Shown: piece after piece, positions 56,493-63,747 of the stretch
How the letters are laid out: the number at the start of each line of letters is the position of its first letter
How positions within the stretch are numbered: the first letter of the stretch is position 1
Assembly (NCBI RefSeq): GCF_038022665.1
Contig: NZ_CP150629.1
Location: forward strand, 1-64,000
Direction: 5' to 3'
DNA: 64,000 bases
Source of the DNA: Methanolobus sp. WCC4
GTDB taxonomy: Archaea; Halobacteriota; Methanosarcinia; Methanosarcinales; Methanosarcinaceae
Notes under the pieces: model-generated
Told to the model about the DNA's origin: nothing
The model's database searches: none
Seen by the model: only the letters and a program-made list of their open reading frames with translations
Made by a program: the position numbers and the translations under genes

Positions 56493-57107
56493 TCATTCTC
56501 CAAGCTGTTTCCAGATATGAGCAATGCGCTGGAAAGCTGTTATGTGACTGCCTATTCCTATTATTATGATCATCCAGCCAAGGGCTGAGAAGCCATATAC
56601 CGGCGACTGATAGAAGAAATATACCACCGAGGAGAGCATGATAAGCACCAGACGGTCAGCCCTTCCAATGATACCACCGTAGTACCGTCCGAGCTGGAGT
56701 GCCTGAGCCTGTGTGCCCAGATAGCTTACAAGCAACACACCAACAATGGCTGCAGTACCGATCTGCCAGTCCACGTAGCCTCCGAAGAAGATACCGCAGA
56801 TGATGAAAACATCGGAATAGCGGTCTATGACATGATCAAGGAAGTCGCCCCTTGCACTGGCTATGTTGAGATAACGGGCCATAAGACCGTCCATGGCATC
56901 AAAGAATGAATTAAGGGCTACTAGAAGCCCGGCTACAAGGACAAAAAGAGGATTTGAGTCCGAGTAGTAGTACAGGAAACCGGAGAGTGCCGCGAACAGA
57001 AGTGAGAGCAGTGATATGGCATTAGGGGTTATGCCTGAATCTGCCATTGCCCGGGCAATTGGCTCGAGTATCTTTGTTGCTACAGGTCTTAGAGCATTGA
57101 ATGTCAT
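56493..57107 (-). CDS. CDP-alcohol phosphatidyltransferase (archaetidylinositol-phosphate synthase-like)
   Basis: About 204 residues with six hydrophobic segments and the family motif D-G-x2-A-R-x8-G-x3-D-x3-D in MDGLMARYLNIASARGDFL then DHVIDRYSD. In archaea this subgroup transfers a phospho-archaeol group to inositol-1-phosphate; other head groups cannot be excluded. The start is ATG 57107 (MTFNALRPVATK); an ATG five codons earlier is possible. Distinct from the PssA at 48.3 kb. Confidence 0.87.
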   Translation of the reverse strand: MTFNALRPVATKILEPIARAMADSGITPNAISLLSLLFAALSGFLYYYSDSNPLFVLVAGLLVALNSFFDAMDGLMARYLNIASARGDFLDHVIDRYSDVFIICGIFFGGYVDWQIGTAAIVGVLLVSYLGTQAQALQLGRYYGGIIGRADRLVLIMLSSVVYFFYQSPVYGFSALGWMIIIIGIGSHITAFQRIAHIWKQLGE

Positions 57108-57165
57108 GAATATTCTACCCAATGGGCATTTTTACGATTTAACGTTTTCCGGGAAACAGGCAATA

Positions 57166-57720
57166 TCACTTATTCTTTGCAAGGTCGTACCAGTATTTTA
57201 TCTTGCAGGAATGCTCTACCTGAGTGGTAAGTACGTATGCCTCATCCAGTACCTTCCCGGTTGCAAAGGTCCCGTGACTCCATACAATAGCCGTCTTGTG
57301 AGATGCAAGGGCACTGCTAAGGTTCTCCGCAAGTTCACCGGAGCCGATACCGCCTTTGACAACGGGCACTTCACCCAGGAAATACTGCCCCTCACTGTCC
57401 GCAGGAGTGATGCTGTCACCCTCCTCCAGCAGTGAAAGAGTTACCGCAAAGGGACAGTGGGCATGGACTATGGCAAGTGCCGGTGTGTTACTGTAGATGG
57501 CGCGATGGACAACGGTCTCGGACGATGCGACCATGTCAAGGGCGCACGACCCGTCAACACTGACCTCTACGACCATGTCCTCGGTTATCTCATCCAGAGC
57601 GCAACCGCTCCTTGTGATTAGCATCCGGTCACCGACCCTGACACTGATGTTCCCGAAGTGGGATTCTACCAGCCCGTTCTCCACAAGTTTCTTACCTATC
57701 CTTGATATCTCACGCCACAT
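57166..57720 (-). CDS. Class II aldolase/adducin family (fuculose-phosphate aldolase-like)
   Basis: 184 residues. SHFGNISVRVGDRMLITRSGCALDE (phosphate-binding loop), IVHAHCPFAVTLSLLE (two zinc His residues) and TTQVEHSCKIKY (third His). Methanogen homologues cleave L-fuculose-1-phosphate and have been proposed to make lactaldehyde for coenzyme F420; that role is an inference here. It is 43 bp upstream of the phosphatidyltransferase gene. Confidence 0.87.
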   Translation of the reverse strand: MWREISRIGKKLVENGLVESHFGNISVRVGDRMLITRSGCALDEITEDMVVEVSVDGSCALDMVASSETVVHRAIYSNTPALAIVHAHCPFAVTLSLLEEGDSITPADSEGQYFLGEVPVVKGGIGSGELAENLSSALASHKTAIVWSHGTFATGKVLDEAYVLTTQVEHSCKIKYWYDLAKNK

Positions 57721-57817
57721 AGGACCTCTCCAGGTAGCCAGCTACCATAAAATTTATCTGCTATTATGATATGTAAGGGATTGCTTCCCATAAATAGATG
57801 TGGAGCGCATTCATGGT

Positions 57818-57891
57818 GCCTCGGTGGCTCAGCCCGGCAGAGCGAGTGATTTGTAATCACTAGGTCGCGTGTTCAAATCACGCCCGGGGCT
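57818..57891 (+). tRNA. tRNA-Thr, anticodon UGU
   Basis: 74 nt cloverleaf: acceptor GCCTCGG/CCGGGGC (one T-G pair), D arm GCTC...GAGC, anticodon stem AGTGA/TCACT with loop TTTGTAA (anticodon TGT at 57852-57854, reads ACA), T arm GCGTG-TTCAAAT-CACGC, discriminator T. No intron and no encoded CCA. A T7 run at 57917 probably ends the transcript. Confidence 0.96.
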
Positions 57892-57939
57892 CATGATTTT
57901 CAATGTAAAAAACCCAATTTTTTTGAATTATATAAACTC

Positions 57940-57982
57940 GACCTACTGTAGGTCAGAATTATGACGTTTTGAAATGTCATAA
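57940..57982. repeat. Two adjacent inverted repeats downstream of tRNA-Thr
   Basis: GACCTAC-T-GTAGGTC (57940-57954) is a perfect 15-bp palindrome, and TTATGAC/GTCATAA (57959-57965 with 57976-57982) is a perfect 7-bp inverted repeat extendable inward. They lie in the 338 bp between tRNA-Thr and insertion sequence copy 2, which otherwise shows nothing but the read-through tail of the transposase frame. Confidence 0.6.
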
Positions 57983-58135
57983 GTCTTTTCGTTTATAGTA
58001 GAGTTTCTTTATCCTATATTCTTATAGACGGCGACATTCACTCATATACTATCATACTCTTTCTATGTTGGAAATGAAGGATTTAAAAAAGCCATAAAGT
58101 AACAGAGGATGAAGATTGGTAGCCTTCGTCGAGGG

Positions 58136-59122
58136 CTAAGGATCAAAGTAATGTCTGATATCTATCTTTTTCTTATTCGATAAAATGCCTGATACGGAAT
58201 ATGCTTTTAATGTCAAAAGCTCAATTTTTGGCTCTGTAGAAATCCTTATTTTGACAATAAGTATAACCTTGACATACCTATCAAGGTTATGAACTAATAG
58301 TTTGAATTTAACTTCTTTTAGTTGATTCCAATACCTTTTTGCCCTTATTTCTTCACTATATTTCCTTTTGAGAACAGAGAACATCGTTTCAACCAGATTT
58401 CTGTTATGATACAGTTCTCTGTTAAATCCCCGTTCCATTTTTCTACGGTACTTTCCTTTGATCCTTTTCCTTTTTCTTTGTCTCAAAGGAATCATAGCTA
58501 TAGAATTCATTTGTTCTCTAGCTATTGAATGTATGTCCTCCGAATCGTATCCTTTATCCATTACATAATACTTGGATTTACGATTCTTATGGCATTGCTG
58601 AAGCAATGCCATTGCATGCTTTGCATCATGAACAGGCTTACCTGATATCTTAAAACCAGTAATAATGAACTTTCCAGTATCAACAGAGATACTTGTTTTT
58701 AGGAACGATCTTCGCTTCTTTCCTGTCCTCCAGGAATAATAGTAGCTACAATGTCCACTGGTAAATCCACTTGAATCAATTGCAGTAATCTCTATTTGTT
58801 CTCCATAGGAATAGAACAGTTTTAGTGTTTGATGCAATAGTCCACTGAAATCGATTGATTTTAGTCTTGTAATGAATTTATGGAGAGTAGTAAAATGTGG
58901 AATCTCTTTTAGTCCAATTCTTTGTTTGATCTCATCCATTAATTCTACAATTTCAACTATATCCCGATAATCTTCATCAAGATATTCTTTCAACAAAACC
59001 AATGTCAAGAGCTGATGCTGAGTGTATTTTCTTTTCGAATATTTACAGCTATATATCTGAAGGTGTGAGTTTCCTGATACAGCTAACGCTGTATCAACAA
59101 ACTTTAAGTACTTATTAGGCAA
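58136..59122 (-). CDS. DDE transposase of IS copy 2 (reads out of the element)
   Basis: 328 residues as read, of which about 297 are element-encoded and closely similar to copy 1 with scattered substitutions. Catalytic segments: [25 protein letters not shown] and [15 protein letters not shown]. Start TTG 59122 as in copy 1. The frame crosses the terminal repeat at 58230 and ends 94 bp further in host DNA, so the last roughly 31 residues are not transposase. The intact frame suggests recent activity or potential activity. Confidence 0.9.
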   Translation of the reverse strand: MPNKYLKFVDTALAVSGNSHLQIYSCKYSKRKYTQHQLLTLVLLKEYLDEDYRDIVEIVELMDEIKQRIGLKEIPHFTTLHKFITRLKSIDFSGLLHQTLKLFYSYGEQIEITAIDSSGFTSGHCSYYYSWRTGKKRRSFLKTSISVDTGKFIITGFKISGKPVHDAKHAMALLQQCHKNRKSKYYVMDKGYDSEDIHSIAREQMNSIAMIPLRQRKRKRIKGKYRRKMERGFNRELYHNRNLVETMFSVLKRKYSEEIRAKRYWNQLKEVKFKLLVHNLDRYVKVILIVKIRISTEPKIELLTLKAYSVSGILSNKKKIDIRHYFDP

Positions 59123-59230
59123 AACACAATCATCCCCTTTGTGTTTTCTGTTGCAAGTAATACTGAGGGGATTGATTCTTTTTAAATTATTGTCTCAAAA
59201 TAAAATATGAAGTAGGTTTTCTACAGAGCC
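58230..59230 (-). mobile_element. Insertion sequence, 1001 bp, copy 2 (inverted relative to copy 1)
   Basis: It runs from GGCTCTGTAGAAATCC (58230) to the inverted GTAGGTTTTCTACAGAGCC ending at 59230, the same 1001-bp length and ends as copy 1. Flanking 8-mers CAATTTTT and ACTATAAT do not match, so no target duplication is left. It marks the edge of the accessory module that follows. Confidence 0.92.
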
Positions 59231-59687
59231 ACTATAATTAGTATTTAAAAATAAGGTGACTTATGCCAGTAACCTTGATTGAGAAGAATCCATGTTCAGT
59301 ATATCCAAAAAGAGGTATTATTTCACTTCCTTTTGTGTTATATGTTTGCGGTTTTATAAAATTTAAAAATAATTAGGTTCGTAGAATTACAAAACCTTTG
59401 CCTTAGAACAAAAGAGTTGTGGAGATGCAATTCTACAGGTGTTGTTTGTATTGTCAAGGCGAATGTAGACCCTTTAAGGAGGAACATTTAGTCCTGCTTT
59501 TTAACTTAACAATTTAGAAGGAGGTATACCATCCGAACCTAACATTGTGTAGATATAATTCTCTAGGCAAAACATTCTCACTACTCATATGAAGGATTCT
59601 GCCTAGAGTAATTACCATTAATAATCGTAGCTTTTTGTCATCTCTATCATTTTCTGCAGGTTCTCAGAGGATGCCTTGATAGCAGCA
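59231..59687. other. 457-bp interval between IS copy 2 and the FrhB-like gene
   Basis: No credible gene. CTCTAGGCA (59561-59569) and TGCCTAGAG (59600-59608) form a perfect 9-bp inverted repeat with a 30-nt loop, a possible end of the minus-strand transcript. Between 59618 and 59699 a minus-strand frame continues the FrhB-like protein if one base is skipped. The rest looks like decayed or non-coding A/T-rich DNA. Confidence 0.5.
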
Positions 59688-60734
59688 TCATTTGTGTGAT
59701 TTTCTCTTATTGATTGGATACATCTGAACCTTTTTCATTTTTGCAAGGTTGAGTACTTTTTCAATCTCATTTTTCTCTAAAACCCTAGATTCAATGTACC
59801 CACTGTCCGCCGCTTCGTTGAAAATCTCATATCCAATTCCTGAACGGGCAAAGATGGTTGTCCAACCATTTGGAGTCCCTATACCACCAAATGAAAGATC
59901 TGATGTTTCAGCTGCCATATCTGTACAGAATTTACAGGAACTGCTACGATAACTGTCAAATTCATTTAAGCTAAAGTCTCGAATTTCATTATTCGTATGA
60001 AATTCAAATTTACCTTTACGTATTTTCATTGCATCTATATCTTCAAGTTTTATGTTTTTAGATTCAACAAATTCTTTGATGCCCTCATAGTAAAATGTGT
60101 CCATGCAGAATAATCCCATCTTCAGTATATTTGCTCTCATGAAAAGACGCAGGAAACCGTGTGGGCTTTTTTGCATCTTGGTGACAGCATCAATATTACA
60201 GCTAGGACCAACAAAGGCAATGCTCCGCATATCTTGTTTAATTGCACTCATAAGAGCTTCCATGGTCATACTATGGCTATATATACTACCGGATGAATTT
60301 AACAAATCTTCATATGTTTTGGCAACAATAGGAATCGGTTTCCATGGTTCTTCTTCAGACCTAGTAGTTACTATAGCACAATCGATGAGTCCCTCATCGA
60401 GGGCATAGGCAAGTACAGATGTGATAACACCTCCATCCTGTCCTTTTAGTTTGGGTATTGTTGTTTTTGCACAGTAAGCATGCCGTATTTTTCCGATTAG
60501 ATTCTCTTCAGTGGTAATCGTTCTAGGACACTGAGTATAACAGACCCCGCAACCATCACACTTATCTATTAATTTTGGAAACTTATCTACAATTAATATG
60601 GATTTACATGTAGAGGCACATGCCCCACAGAGAGTACAAATACCCGGCTTGATAACATCTTTCCTTAATTTCCCATAACCAATACGTTCATCATTAATTG
60701 ATTTCTTTAGACGAATGATACTATTCATTGGCAT
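59688..60734 (-). CDS. F420 hydrogenase/dehydrogenase beta-subunit family protein (FrhB/FpoF-like)
   Basis: 348 residues. Two 4Fe-4S motifs open it: CTLCGACASTCKS and CDGCGVCYTQCPR. The FrhB N- and C-domains follow with KGQDGGVITSVLAYALDEG, IAFVGPSCNIDAVTKMQ, LFCMDTFYYEGIKEF, RKGKFEF and SFGGIGTPNGWTTIFART-like SFGGIGTPNGW. Relatives bind FAD and exchange electrons with coenzyme F420. It is a paralogue-type protein and not within an fpo or frh operon, so its partner is unknown. GGTGA is 8 bp before the ATG; a TATA-like ATATATAAATGA lies about 95 bp upstream. Confidence 0.88.
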   Translation of the reverse strand: MPMNSIIRLKKSINDERIGYGKLRKDVIKPGICTLCGACASTCKSILIVDKFPKLIDKCDGCGVCYTQCPRTITTEENLIGKIRHAYCAKTTIPKLKGQDGGVITSVLAYALDEGLIDCAIVTTRSEEEPWKPIPIVAKTYEDLLNSSGSIYSHSMTMEALMSAIKQDMRSIAFVGPSCNIDAVTKMQKSPHGFLRLFMRANILKMGLFCMDTFYYEGIKEFVESKNIKLEDIDAMKIRKGKFEFHTNNEIRDFSLNEFDSYRSSSCKFCTDMAAETSDLSFGGIGTPNGWTTIFARSGIGYEIFNEAADSGYIESRVLEKNEIEKVLNLAKMKKVQMYPINKRKSHK

Positions 60735-60927
60735 TTATTGTTTCACCTAATATGTGTCTGTGAGAGTTTTTATTTTATCAAAACTGTATGATTTGCAGTT
60801 GCCCAAATCCAGAGTGATATCATTTATATATCTTCATATTTTTACAAATTAGAAGCCTTTGTATATCGGATTAAAGTTATAGTTGCATAAAAAAGGAGGA
60901 AAAGGCTGTTTAAAACCTTACATTGAA

Positions 60928-61602
60928 TCAATTCCTTTCAGCGAAAATACCTTCATAGGTAAGTCCTGCAACAACTCCTCCAACAACAGGTCCAATCCAG
61001 TAGACCAGATGATTCATCCAATAACCAGATGCAAGAGCAGGCCCAAATGTCCTTGCAGGATTCATAGATGCACCTGTCAGAGGGCCTCCTACAAGGATGT
61101 CGAATAAGACGACCATTCCTATAGCAAATCCTGCAAATCCTGCAGGTGCTCTGCTGTCAACGGCTACCCCGAAAATAGTAAGGACGAGAAGGAATGTAAG
61201 TATTGCTTCTACCAGTATACCTGTGCTAAAACCAATGCCAGATCCCAGTGCTGTTGTTCCCAAGTTCACACCTTCAACAGCTGTTGGATAGATTATCTTG
61301 AGTGTAAGTCCGGCGAAAACTGCACCTAACAATTGTGCTCCCATGTAAATGGATCCATCCTTTAAACCAATCTTTTTAGTTACCAGAAGGGCAATGGTAA
61401 CCGCCGGATTGATGTGTGCTCCGGATATGTGTCCGGTTGTATAGATCATTGCCATTACAACAAGGCCGAAAGCTGCAGCAATACCGATTAAGCCAAGTGC
61501 GCCTCCAGAGATGTAATTTGTTGCTACTGAACCAGCACCGATAAAGACCAGGGCAAATGTCCCTACAAATTCGGATATGTATCTTTTAATAGAATCATCC
61601 AT
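60928..61602 (-). CDS. Aquaporin / glycerol facilitator family channel (MIP)
   Basis: 224 residues, six transmembrane helices with both signature loops, SGAHINPAVT and GASMNPARTFGPAL. The selectivity arginine follows the second NPA (NPAR). A glycine-rich, small-residue pore lining is visible but does not distinguish water from glycerol or another small neutral solute. The start is ATG 61602 (MDDSIKRYISEF) with GAGGTGAT upstream; a longer frame upstream lacks support. It follows the DUF2193-like gene by 64 bp on the same strand and precedes the FrhB-like gene. Confidence 0.93.
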   Translation of the reverse strand: MDDSIKRYISEFVGTFALVFIGAGSVATNYISGGALGLIGIAAAFGLVVMAMIYTTGHISGAHINPAVTIALLVTKKIGLKDGSIYMGAQLLGAVFAGLTLKIIYPTAVEGVNLGTTALGSGIGFSTGILVEAILTFLLVLTIFGVAVDSRAPAGFAGFAIGMVVLFDILVGGPLTGASMNPARTFGPALASGYWMNHLVYWIGPVVGGVVAGLTYEGIFAERN

Positions 61603-61666
61603 GATTATCACCTCATAAAATAGCAGGCAGGACAATCCCACCTTTTTTGAATGTTTAGTACTATCC

Positions 61667-63145
61667 TTAGATTGCGTCAGCCCACTGACAGTACTGGTGT
61701 GTCTTGACCAGATCAGATGTTGCACAGAACTTGCATCCTCTTGCAGGTGATCCAGGTGACTCCGGGTTCATTGCAATGAGGTTGGTCATCAGGGTTGCAG
61801 TTACCGGTTCACTTGTGAGCAGGCATGGGAAATCAGCAAGTCTCATGAGTGAGGAGAACCTGACGGTAATTGCACATGCAGGGTATGCGTATTTCTGTGG
61901 GTTGCTGATAACCTCGTGATTGTCGATTGGACTAAGGTCAACTTTTACACCACCTATTATTCCGCCTTTTCCAACAGGTCTGGTCTCCAGCAGGTTGGAA
62001 CCGCGCTGTACCATATCCATGAAGTCAACATTGTGAAGCTCAGCAGCAGCACCTCTTGTTGGATACATCTGGACGTAGTTGGTAAAACGCTTTGTGAGAA
62101 GGTCTACAAGCATTGTTGCAGTAAATCCGTCTTTCTGAAGAATGTGTGCTGCACCAACTGCAGTAGCACCTGTTGCAAGATTGAGTATTGAATTTGCGGA
62201 CTTAAAGCCGTTCTTTAGTCCTGCTCTTAAGGTGTTATCAAGGACTTGGGATTCAGCCTCAATAATAGCCATTGTCATGTCATCTTTGCACATGTTGAAC
62301 ATGGACTGGGAGATGTGGTGTGCGACATCACCGACACAGTAGGCAGGTACTGTAACAATGTTCCCATAATTCACATCATCATCCATAGCTGCTTTGACAG
62401 TGGATTCCATCTTAGCCCTGTATTTGTTCATGTATTCACGTGTATCGAAGGATGTATGTCCAACTTCATCCATGAGCTTGGCCTGTGCATCTATCGGGTT
62501 TGAATATACCATCTGCAGCATCTCAATCTCATCTTCAACTGCTTCAGCAGCGGTCTTTCCGGCTTCCAGGGAGGTCTGGAAAGCTGCACCGATACCGTAT
62601 GAAGTGTTCATTCCCCATGATTTTGCAGAAAGGATGGCTTCCTTGTGGTCGTTGTTAATGTCAAGGTTTTTGAGTATCCTGTTGACCACATTGCTTGTGG
62701 AACCAGGGGAGAATGCGAAGTCAACGACACATGTCGGGCCATAGAATCCGCCATATCTTCTGATAGCTTCTTTGCCAATCAGTTGTTCATGATCTGCAAT
62801 TGCCTCTACAAACTTATCAACTGACACCTTGAATGCAGGATCTTCATCAAAGAGGATTTCGAGGATAGGTGGTGTCTGGTAATGCTCAACAAAAGGATCA
62901 TCTTCCGGTCTTACAGTGTTTGTCTGCCCGTTCAGTATGTCGTAATGTGCATTGACAGAATTTATGTGAAGGTCGAAAACTGTCTGTGACTGGTTCTCTG
63001 CTGCTTCCATTTCGTTTACCGCATCGACATAAGGTTTAGCATCACTGATTTTAAAATCAGTTCCACGTTTTCCTTTTATTGTCTCTACATCTGCCCACTG
63101 AGCTGCAAGGGCTTCATTTACCATTTTAGTGTATAGTTCATCCAT
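61667..63145 (-). CDS. Methanogen protein of unknown function, DUF2193-like
   Basis: 492 residues, soluble. My best match from memory is the methanogen family DUF2193; no reaction is established. Visible features: an N-terminal helical region (YVDAVNEMEAAENQSQTVFD), RRYGGFYGPTCVVDFAFSPGS, VPAYCVGDVAHHISQ, and a cysteine-rich C-terminus GCKFCATSDLVKTHQYC that could bind metal or an Fe-S cluster. ATG 63145 fits the family start. It is the first gene of a probable minus-strand operon with the MIP channel, divergent from an HTH regulator across a palindrome-rich promoter. Confidence 0.75.
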   Translation of the reverse strand: MDELYTKMVNEALAAQWADVETIKGKRGTDFKISDAKPYVDAVNEMEAAENQSQTVFDLHINSVNAHYDILNGQTNTVRPEDDPFVEHYQTPPILEILFDEDPAFKVSVDKFVEAIADHEQLIGKEAIRRYGGFYGPTCVVDFAFSPGSTSNVVNRILKNLDINNDHKEAILSAKSWGMNTSYGIGAAFQTSLEAGKTAAEAVEDEIEMLQMVYSNPIDAQAKLMDEVGHTSFDTREYMNKYRAKMESTVKAAMDDDVNYGNIVTVPAYCVGDVAHHISQSMFNMCKDDMTMAIIEAESQVLDNTLRAGLKNGFKSANSILNLATGATAVGAAHILQKDGFTATMLVDLLTKRFTNYVQMYPTRGAAAELHNVDFMDMVQRGSNLLETRPVGKGGIIGGVKVDLSPIDNHEVISNPQKYAYPACAITVRFSSLMRLADFPCLLTSEPVTATLMTNLIAMNPESPGSPARGCKFCATSDLVKTHQYCQWADAI

Positions 63146-63205
63146 GCTAATCAATTGGATAGTAGACGCCGGATTGCATATAGTTGATTTAGGATATGCT
63201 CTACA

Positions 63206-63221
63206 TTCTGTATGGGACATG
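63206..63221. promoter_or_regulatory. Degenerate second copy of the operator half-site
   Basis: TTCTGTATGGGACATG repeats the half-site TTCTATAGGACATG of the 24-bp palindrome with one substitution and one or two extra/changed bases, 48 bp away and closer to the DUF2193-like start. It could be a second, weaker site for the same regulator. Confidence 0.5.
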
Positions 63222-63253
63222 AACAAAGAGAATTGTCATCTATACACCACATA

Positions 63254-63277
63254 TTCTATAGGACATGTCCTATAGAA
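63254..63277. promoter_or_regulatory. 24-bp perfect palindromic operator
   Basis: Arms TTCTATAGGACA (63254-63265) and TGTCCTATAGAA (63266-63277) are exact reverse complements with no spacer. It lies 108 bp from the DUF2193-like start and 65 bp from the regulator start, within their shared divergent promoter. Length and symmetry fit binding of a dimeric regulator. Confidence 0.8.
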
Positions 63278-63283
63278 CATAGT

Positions 63284-63315
63284 TATGAATTAAGTTCATA
63301 TTATGAAAATTCATA
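63284..63315. promoter_or_regulatory. Nested inverted-repeat array next to the regulator gene
   Basis: TATGAATT (63284-63291) and AATTCATA (63308-63315) are perfect inverted repeats, and between them TTCATA-T-TATGAA (63295-63307) is another perfect palindrome. The recurring word is TTCATA/TATGAA. It lies 28 bp upstream of the regulator start codon, over its likely core promoter, and differs in sequence from the 24-bp palindrome. Confidence 0.65.
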
Positions 63316-63342
63316 TCTTCATTAAAAAAGAGGTTTGTTAAT

Positions 63343-63747
63343 ATGCTTGAAGCTAAAATATCCGTGGAGCAACATCAATGTTCTCTTGCTACCGTTACAA
63401 AAGAAAAAGGCCTTGAGCTGGAGATTATGTCGCATATCCCTTTGTCTGAAGACCGAATCCTTTTCCTTGTACAGGAAAAGAAGCGTGAAAGTGCAACTCC
63501 TAGGTATCTGAAGGAGATTGAGGAGCATGAGTCCACGAAATCCTTTGAAGTTATTCAGATATCCCCTGAAAAAACCCTTTTCATGGCTACAATTGATGAT
63601 GCAAGTGCAATTCATGCTTTTGAAGAATCACATTGTTTTATAAAGCATCCTATCCTCATAAAGAACGGCAATAAATATTATACGATACTTGCCACTGACC
63701 TGAAAAGCCTGAACCGGGCCTATGGTGAGCTGAAAAAAATTAGGTAA
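63343..63747 (+). CDS. N-terminal part of a frame-disrupted Bat-type transcriptional regulator
   Basis: 134 codons ending at TAA just after an A7 run (63733-63739). The sequence MLEAKISVEQHQCSLATVTKEKG and the YYTILATDLKSLNRAYGELKK end resemble the ligand-sensing N-domain of archaeal regulators with a C-terminal HTH_10 domain. GAGG lies about 8 bp before the ATG. With six instead of seven A residues the frame reads straight into the HTH segment that follows. Either an indel mutation, a sequencing error or frameshifting on a slippery A run explains the break. Confidence 0.75.
   Translation: MLEAKISVEQHQCSLATVTKEKGLELEIMSHIPLSEDRILFLVQEKKRESATPRYLKEIEEHESTKSFEVIQISPEKTLFMATIDDASAIHAFEESHCFIKHPILIKNGNKYYTILATDLKSLNRAYGELKKIR

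Noticed and set aside
10109-59230. Composite transposon formed by the two insertion sequence copies
   Set aside because: The interval of about 47 kb is mostly conserved housekeeping genes, the copies are diverged, and copy 1 has its own target duplication, so they inserted independently.
59688-60734. FpoF of the F420H2 dehydrogenase complex
   Set aside because: The family matches, but no other fpo genes are nearby and the C-terminus differs from FpoF as I remember it, so a paralogue is the safer call.
61667-63145. Methanol or methylamine methyltransferase (MtaB, MttB type)
   Set aside because: None of the MtaB or pyrrolysine-type methyltransferase segments is present, and no corrinoid protein gene is adjacent.
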